The notes under the pieces are model-generated. The model made no database searches. It was not told the DNA's origin and worked only from the letters and a program-made list of their open reading frames with translations. A stretch of 9,532 nt of DNA from an uncultured Eubacteriales bacterium (lineage in GTDB: Bacteria; Bacillota; Clostridia; Oscillospirales; CAG-272). This document shows positions 6,397 to 9,532 of the stretch, piece after piece (positions within the stretch are counted from its first letter, which is position 1; the number at the start of each line of letters is the position of its first letter). A program made the position numbers and the translations under genes. Location of the stretch: positions 1 to 9,532 of the forward strand of contig CAKRPQ010000080.1 in assembly GCA_934385225.1 (NCBI GenBank). The letters run 5' to 3'.

Positions 6397-6398
6397 AA

Positions 6399-6426
6399 AC
6401 GGCAGATTGAAATCTGCCGTTTTTTT
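6399..6426 (+). terminator. Intrinsic terminator of tRNA-Leu
   Basis: ACGGCAGAT (6399-6407) pairs with ATCTGCCGT (6412-6420) around TGAA, followed by six T's (6421-6426). It starts two bases after the encoded CCA, so the trailer is very short. Confidence 0.93.
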
Positions 6427-6458
6427 GTTTTTGGCATAATTTATAGCAAATTAAAATA

Positions 6459-6487
6459 TTGACAAGTCGGAACGGATGTGATATACT
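6459..6487 (+). promoter_or_regulatory. Sigma-A promoter of the araC-type gene
   Basis: TTGACA (6459-6464), 17 bp, TATACT (6482-6487), with an extended -10 TG at 6479-6480. Transcription should start near 6494. GGAGG at 6506-6510 follows as ribosome site, 10 bases before the GTG start. Confidence 0.82.
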
Positions 6488-6520
6488 GAAAAAAAGTTCA
6501 CTCTCGGAGGATATAAAGCT

Positions 6521-7309
6521 GTGGCAAAAAAAATATGTAAACTTCATTATGCAAGTTCATACAATAAATATTTTGTGACTACAAAATTTGTGTCCGATTC
6601 CGATTTTCATTACCACACTTTTTATGAAATTGAAATTATCCTAAGCGGAAGAATTATCTCCTTCATAAACGGAGAAAAGCTCGTCCTCGAACGCGGTGAT
6701 GCCATGTGCCTTCTTCCAAGCGATGTTCACAACATCATTGTCGAGAAAAAAGCGGAAATTTTTAATATGTCGTTTTGCGCCAACGAAGAAAATATGGAAT
6801 GTATCGACAGAATTTTTTATCACAATAACAAGAAGAAGTTTCACATATGCGAGAAAGATCTTGACATTATCTGCGATGTTTTAAGAAAAATAATTGATGA
6901 ACAGCCGATACAGACAAAGATAGAAAATAAATTTACCGATAAATTATTCGGTGCGGCTCTTTACCTTGTTATCCGCAATGTCGGTTACACCTCCGCTTCA
7001 ACCGGCGAAGTCCAGCTTGCAAAATCAATACGATATATTCAGGAGCACTTTACAGAGGATATTTCCCTTGAAAACGTTGCCGAGAACGTAAATCTTTCAT
7101 CGCAGTATTTCAGCAACTTTTTTCACAAAAAGACGGGTGTTACATATAAGCAGTATCTTGAAAATATCAGAGTGGCGTATGCTCAGAGTTTAATGAATGC
7201 AGCAGATATAAGCTGTACCGAAGCGTGTTACGAAGCAGGATTCGGCTCATATTCCGCATTTCTCAGGGCATTCAAACGAGTAACGGGAAAAAGTCCGAAC
7301 AAATCTTAA
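6521..7309 (+). CDS. AraC-family transcriptional regulator with N-terminal cupin domain
   Basis: This 262-residue regulator has an N-terminal cupin-like sensor domain at about 20-90, with the typical FHYHTFYEIEIILSGR start (29-44) and the glycine-rich turn LERGDAMCLLPSDVH (56-70). The C-terminal AraC/XylS DNA-binding domain (about 163-262) has two helix-turn-helix motifs, ISLENVAENVNLSSQYFSNF (181-200) and around ISCTEACYEAGFGSYSAF (230-247), ending in the family signature FKRVTGKSP. Such proteins usually activate genes for sugar uptake and breakdown when a small ligand binds the cupin. The GTG start is chosen because GGAGG lies ten bases before it. The gene is monocistronic with its own promoter and terminator. 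Possible targets are the downstream LRR gene or the GH42 gene 4 kb away, but the sequence does not decide between them. Confidence 0.93.
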   Translation: MAKKICKLHYASSYNKYFVTTKFVSDSDFHYHTFYEIEIILSGRIISFINGEKLVLERGDAMCLLPSDVHNIIVEKKAEIFNMSFCANEENMECIDRIFYHNNKKKFHICEKDLDIICDVLRKIIDEQPIQTKIENKFTDKLFGAALYLVIRNVGYTSASTGEVQLAKSIRYIQEHFTEDISLENVAENVNLSSQYFSNFFHKKTGVTYKQYLENIRVAYAQSLMNAADISCTEACYEAGFGSYSAFLRAFKRVTGKSPNKS

Positions 7310-7319
7310 TCTTCAATTT

Positions 7320-7347
7320 GCAGTCCGCGTGAGCGGGCTGCTTTTTT
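7320..7347 (+). terminator. Intrinsic terminator of the araC-type gene
   Basis: GCAGTCCGC (7320-7328) pairs with GCGGGCTGC (7333-7341), with one G-U pair, around a GTGA loop, followed by six T's (7342-7347). It lies about ten bases after the stop codon and separates this gene from the LRR gene. Confidence 0.93.
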
Positions 7348-7366
7348 ATTTTTCGGTTAAGGTGTT

Positions 7367-7415
7367 AAAAAATGACTAAAAAACTTAAAAAACGAATTGT
7401 TTTTTTGTTGAAAAA
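7367..7415. promoter_or_regulatory. Phased A-tracts upstream of the LRR protein gene
   Basis: Runs of six A's begin at 7367, 7378 and 7387, spaced 11 and 9 bases, close to one helical turn. A run of seven T's (7400-7406) and five A's (7411-7415) follow. Such phasing gives bent DNA and can act as an UP-type element for RNA polymerase. Confidence 0.5.
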
Positions 7416-7425
7416 TTATTATCAT
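7397..7425 (+). promoter_or_regulatory. Possible weak promoter of the LRR protein gene
   Basis: TTGTTT (7397-7402), 17 bp, TATCAT (7420-7425) is the best-placed pair I can find, with two or more mismatches to consensus. It is much weaker than the other promoters in the window, so an activator or the preceding A-tracts may be needed. Confidence 0.35.
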
Positions 7426-7443
7426 AAAAATGAAAGATTTAAC

Positions 7444-7451
7444 AGGAGGGG
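7444..7451 (+). promoter_or_regulatory. Ribosome binding site of the LRR protein gene
   Basis: AGGAGGGG lies about six bases before ATG 7457. It is a near-perfect anti-rRNA match and fixes the start. Confidence 0.88.
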
Positions 7452-7456
7452 AAATA

Positions 7457-9532
7457 ATGAAAAAATCACTTAGAAAAATCTTAATCTGTTTTTCGGTTTT
7501 CGCTTTGATGCTGGCTGCATTTGCTGTCTGTGCGTTCGGAGCGGACATCGAAAGCGACATTTCGAGCGGAAAGTACGGTGCGCCGGTTGACGTCGGCGAC
7601 TGTTATAATGCTTCCGGCGTTACTTACAACGCAAAGTGGAGTATCTATAACAGCAGTACCAGCGGAAAATACATAATCTATTTTTCTCTTGATACATCCG
7701 TGTCGCAAAACACCGAACTTGTTCTCGGTTTTGATCCGAGCAAAAACAGCGGAAAAGGCGGTATCGTCGGTGGTTGGGGTGCTAACCTGACATCATCAAA
7801 ATACTCGTGGTCATCGTATCATTCGAATATTGATACGCTCGTTATCGGAAACGGTATAACGAAACTCGCGGCTCCGTTCTTTGGTGCGGGATCACTTAAA
7901 AGCATTGAATTTCCATCATCGCTCACTGCTCTTTGCGTGCAGGCACTTATGGACTGCCGTGCCGTTGAAAACGCATACACGAGAGGAAACGCACCGAAAT
8001 CGTATGTGTTTGAGGCGGAAAATGTTAAATATCTCAATGGATTCAGCTTCACAGGTCTCGCAAAGATCAAATCGTTTGAATTTTCCGACGATTTCACGAT
8101 TTCGGGAACAAACATATTTGACGGGTGCAAATCGCTCACATCATTTGTTGTTCCTTCGAGCGTAAATGCACTGACAAGTAAAATTTTCTGCAACTGCACT
8201 TCACTTGAAAAAGTAACGTTCCTCGGGAACACGGAAGTGCCGTATGTCAGCTCGGCTACGACGAAGGACGAGGCGACCGTTGACAAAGACGGAAACGCTT
8301 TTGCAGGTTGCACGGCACTCAAAACAATAGAAGCATTTCCCGATACCAACGCATATGCGTTCGCGGAAAAATTCGGCATTGAAACGAATATTCCCGCATT
8401 CGGAGTATATTCGGGAACAACCGAGGACGGAGCCGCAAACTTCAAAGTAGATCTTGAAACAGGTGCGCTTGTAATCTACAAAAACAGCGGCTACGACACT
8501 TTAAATGTTGCTGACGAAGCACTTCAAAAAGCATTGCGCCTTTGCTCGGACAAGATAAAGACTGCGGAAATCGACAATTTTACTAAACTGTCGTTTTCTA
8601 TGACTGATACTCAGAGAACCGTCGATGAAGATGGCGAAGAAGAAATATATTTTAACCTTTTTGCTTATCTTACAAACCTTGAAAATGTACATTTTAGCGG
8701 AAGCAGCATTGAAGTTTCGGTAGCAGATTACGGAAAAGGATTTTTTGAGGGTGCAAATTCTCTTAAAAACGTTTGGTTCGGCAGTAATTATGATGAAAAT
8801 ACGGTCGATATTTCCAAAATCACATTGAATGCTTCCGAACATCCGCAAAATTTTGCCGTAAATCTTTTTGCCGGTTGCAGTTCAATGACGAATGTAAATC
8901 TCCCGACAGACACTCTCTTTGACACTATCGAAAGTTCGACATTCGCAGGCTGCACTTCCCTTACCGAGATTTACCTGCCCGAAAATATCACTTCGATATG
9001 TTCAAGAGCGTTCAAAGGGTGCCATGCATTGAAAACCGCATACATAATGAACGATTCATGTACATACATTGCAAGCGGCAGCGACGCCTCGTTTGAATCA
9101 ACAACGGAAGTTAAAAATATTTATATTCCGAAACTCGCATCGGCATTAAAATTCGACGGTTTTTCGATAAGGTATACGGAATATAACGGACTTCGCGGAG
9201 TTTTCTGTTTCGACAATAACGGTGCCGCAAAGAAAAATATAAACAACGGATATACACTTATCGAATACGGTGCTATTGTAACAAGTTCAAAGAACAAAGC
9301 GGCTTACGGCTCAAAACTTACATACAACGCAGAAACAGGCAGTTATGACGCAAAAGCCACAGGACTTGTAAAGCGTCCCGTATGGCAAAACGGCACTTAT
9401 GTTGATAAAATACTCAATATCAGCAAAGAGGAGTGCGACATAGACGGTGCAACTCATTTTGCACTTGCAATCATCAAATACACAAGAAATTATCGCGACG
9501 ATATTTATATGTCCGGATATGAGATCTGGGAG
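7457..9532 (+). CDS. Secreted BspA-like leucine-rich-repeat protein (3' truncated)
   Basis: The frame is open for 692 codons to the window edge, so the protein is longer. Residues 1-29 are a Sec signal peptide (KKSLRK, then a hydrophobic core), with cleavage likely after A26 or A29. Two modules follow, each beginning with a beta-rich lead and continuing into BspA-type LRRs. Module one covers about 41-312, with LVIGNGITKLA, FDGCKSLTSFVVPSSV and FAGCTALKTI. Module two covers about 317-560, with FAGCSSMTNVNLP, FAGCTSLTEIYLPENITSI and FKGCHALKTAYI. From about 570 a different domain starts, with SIRY, GLRGVF, EYGAIV and HFALAIIKYTRNY, ending here in GYEIW. I remember such a region at the C-termini of Clostridia surface proteins but cannot name it. 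The role is probably binding to host, dietary or microbial surfaces. No anchor motif is within the window. Confidence 0.88.
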   Translation, partial: MKKSLRKILICFSVFALMLAAFAVCAFGADIESDISSGKYGAPVDVGDCYNASGVTYNAKWSIYNSSTSGKYIIYFSLDTSVSQNTELVLGFDPSKNSGKGGIVGGWGANLTSSKYSWSSYHSNIDTLVIGNGITKLAAPFFGAGSLKSIEFPSSLTALCVQALMDCRAVENAYTRGNAPKSYVFEAENVKYLNGFSFTGLAKIKSFEFSDDFTISGTNIFDGCKSLTSFVVPSSVNALTSKIFCNCTSLEKVTFLGNTEVPYVSSATTKDEATVDKDGNAFAGCTALKTIEAFPDTNAYAFAEKFGIETNIPAFGVYSGTTEDGAANFKVDLETGALVIYKNSGYDTLNVADEALQKALRLCSDKIKTAEIDNFTKLSFSMTDTQRTVDEDGEEEIYFNLFAYLTNLENVHFSGSSIEVSVADYGKGFFEGANSLKNVWFGSNYDENTVDISKITLNASEHPQNFAVNLFAGCSSMTNVNLPTDTLFDTIESSTFAGCTSLTEIYLPENITSICSRAFKGCHALKTAYIMNDSCTYIASGSDASFESTTEVKNIYIPKLASALKFDGFSIRYTEYNGLRGVFCFDNNGAAKKNINNGYTLIEYGAIVTSSKNKAAYGSKLTYNAETGSYDAKATGLVKRPVWQNGTYVDKILNISKEECDIDGATHFALAIIKYTRNYRDDIYMSGYEIWE

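Noticed and set aside
6167..6547. 126-codon minus-strand frame across the tRNA
   Set aside because: It runs through the complement of the tRNA and its terminator, and its middle (VRETGLEPVWCEPHAPQ) is the usual false translation of tRNA DNA.
7387..7406. A6...T7 symmetry as a terminator or hairpin
   Set aside because: The stem would be almost only A-U pairs and the GC-rich terminator at 7320-7347 already ends the previous gene. The A-tracts are better read as bent DNA.
7457..7543. Possible lipoprotein signal at Cys25 of the LRR protein
   Set aside because: The residues before the cysteine are F-A-V, with Val where a lipobox needs Gly, Ala or Ser. An ordinary signal peptidase I site fits better.
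7819..8445. 208-codon minus-strand frame inside the LRR gene
   Set aside because: It is antisense to the LRR repeats, with repetitive Ser/Val/Phe content arising from the repeats. No ribosome site supports it.

Overview
The window looks like chromosomal DNA from an anaerobic member of the Clostridia (Firmicutes), probably an uncultured gut or rumen lineage of the Oscillospiraceae/Ruminococcaceae type. This rests on strong GGAGG ribosome binding sites, near-consensus sigma-A promoters with 17-bp spacers, compact T-rich intrinsic terminators, a rubredoxin, a Clostridia-style GH42 beta-galactosidase, a YtrA-type GntR/ABC cassette and a BspA-like leucine-rich-repeat surface protein. The taxonomic call is inference; no marker gene fixes it.

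Left part (1-2442): the 3' end of an unrecognised plus-strand gene converges on a minus-strand GH42 gene (294-2339). A shared bidirectional terminator at 261-293 separates them. The GH42 gene has its own textbook promoter (TTGACA, 17 bp, TATAAT) with a small perfect inverted repeat touching the -35 box.

Middle (2443-5855, minus strand): a three-gene operon in the order GntR/YtrA-type repressor, ABC ATPase, large ABC-2-type permease. The genes overlap by 14 and about 26 bp. The promoter carries an inverted repeat at the expected transcription start that fits the spacing remembered for Bacillus YtrA sites, so the repressor probably controls its own operon. The permease has about nine membrane segments followed by a roughly 320-residue soluble tail. 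No strong terminator separates this operon from the GH42 gene, so some read-through is possible.

Right of the divergent promoter region (5856-7347, plus strand): three monocistronic units follow, each with its own near-consensus promoter and terminator. They are a 58-residue rubredoxin, a tRNA-Leu(GAG) with encoded CCA, and an AraC-family regulator with an N-terminal cupin-like domain.

Right end (7348-9532): phased A-tracts lead into a secreted BspA-like LRR protein that runs off the window. It has a signal peptide, two LRR modules, and the start of a different C-terminal domain.

Working picture: sugar use (GH42), envelope stress or transport (GntR-ABC), redox (rubredoxin) and surface interaction (LRR protein) sit side by side as separate transcription units, not as one pathway. 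I found no CRISPR array, transposase, prophage gene or toxin-antitoxin pair, and no clear undescribed multi-gene system. The most unusual items are the permease tail, the two-module LRR protein with its C-terminal domain, the phased A-tracts before it, and the unrecognised partial gene at the left edge. No gene-free stretch exceeds 300 bases.
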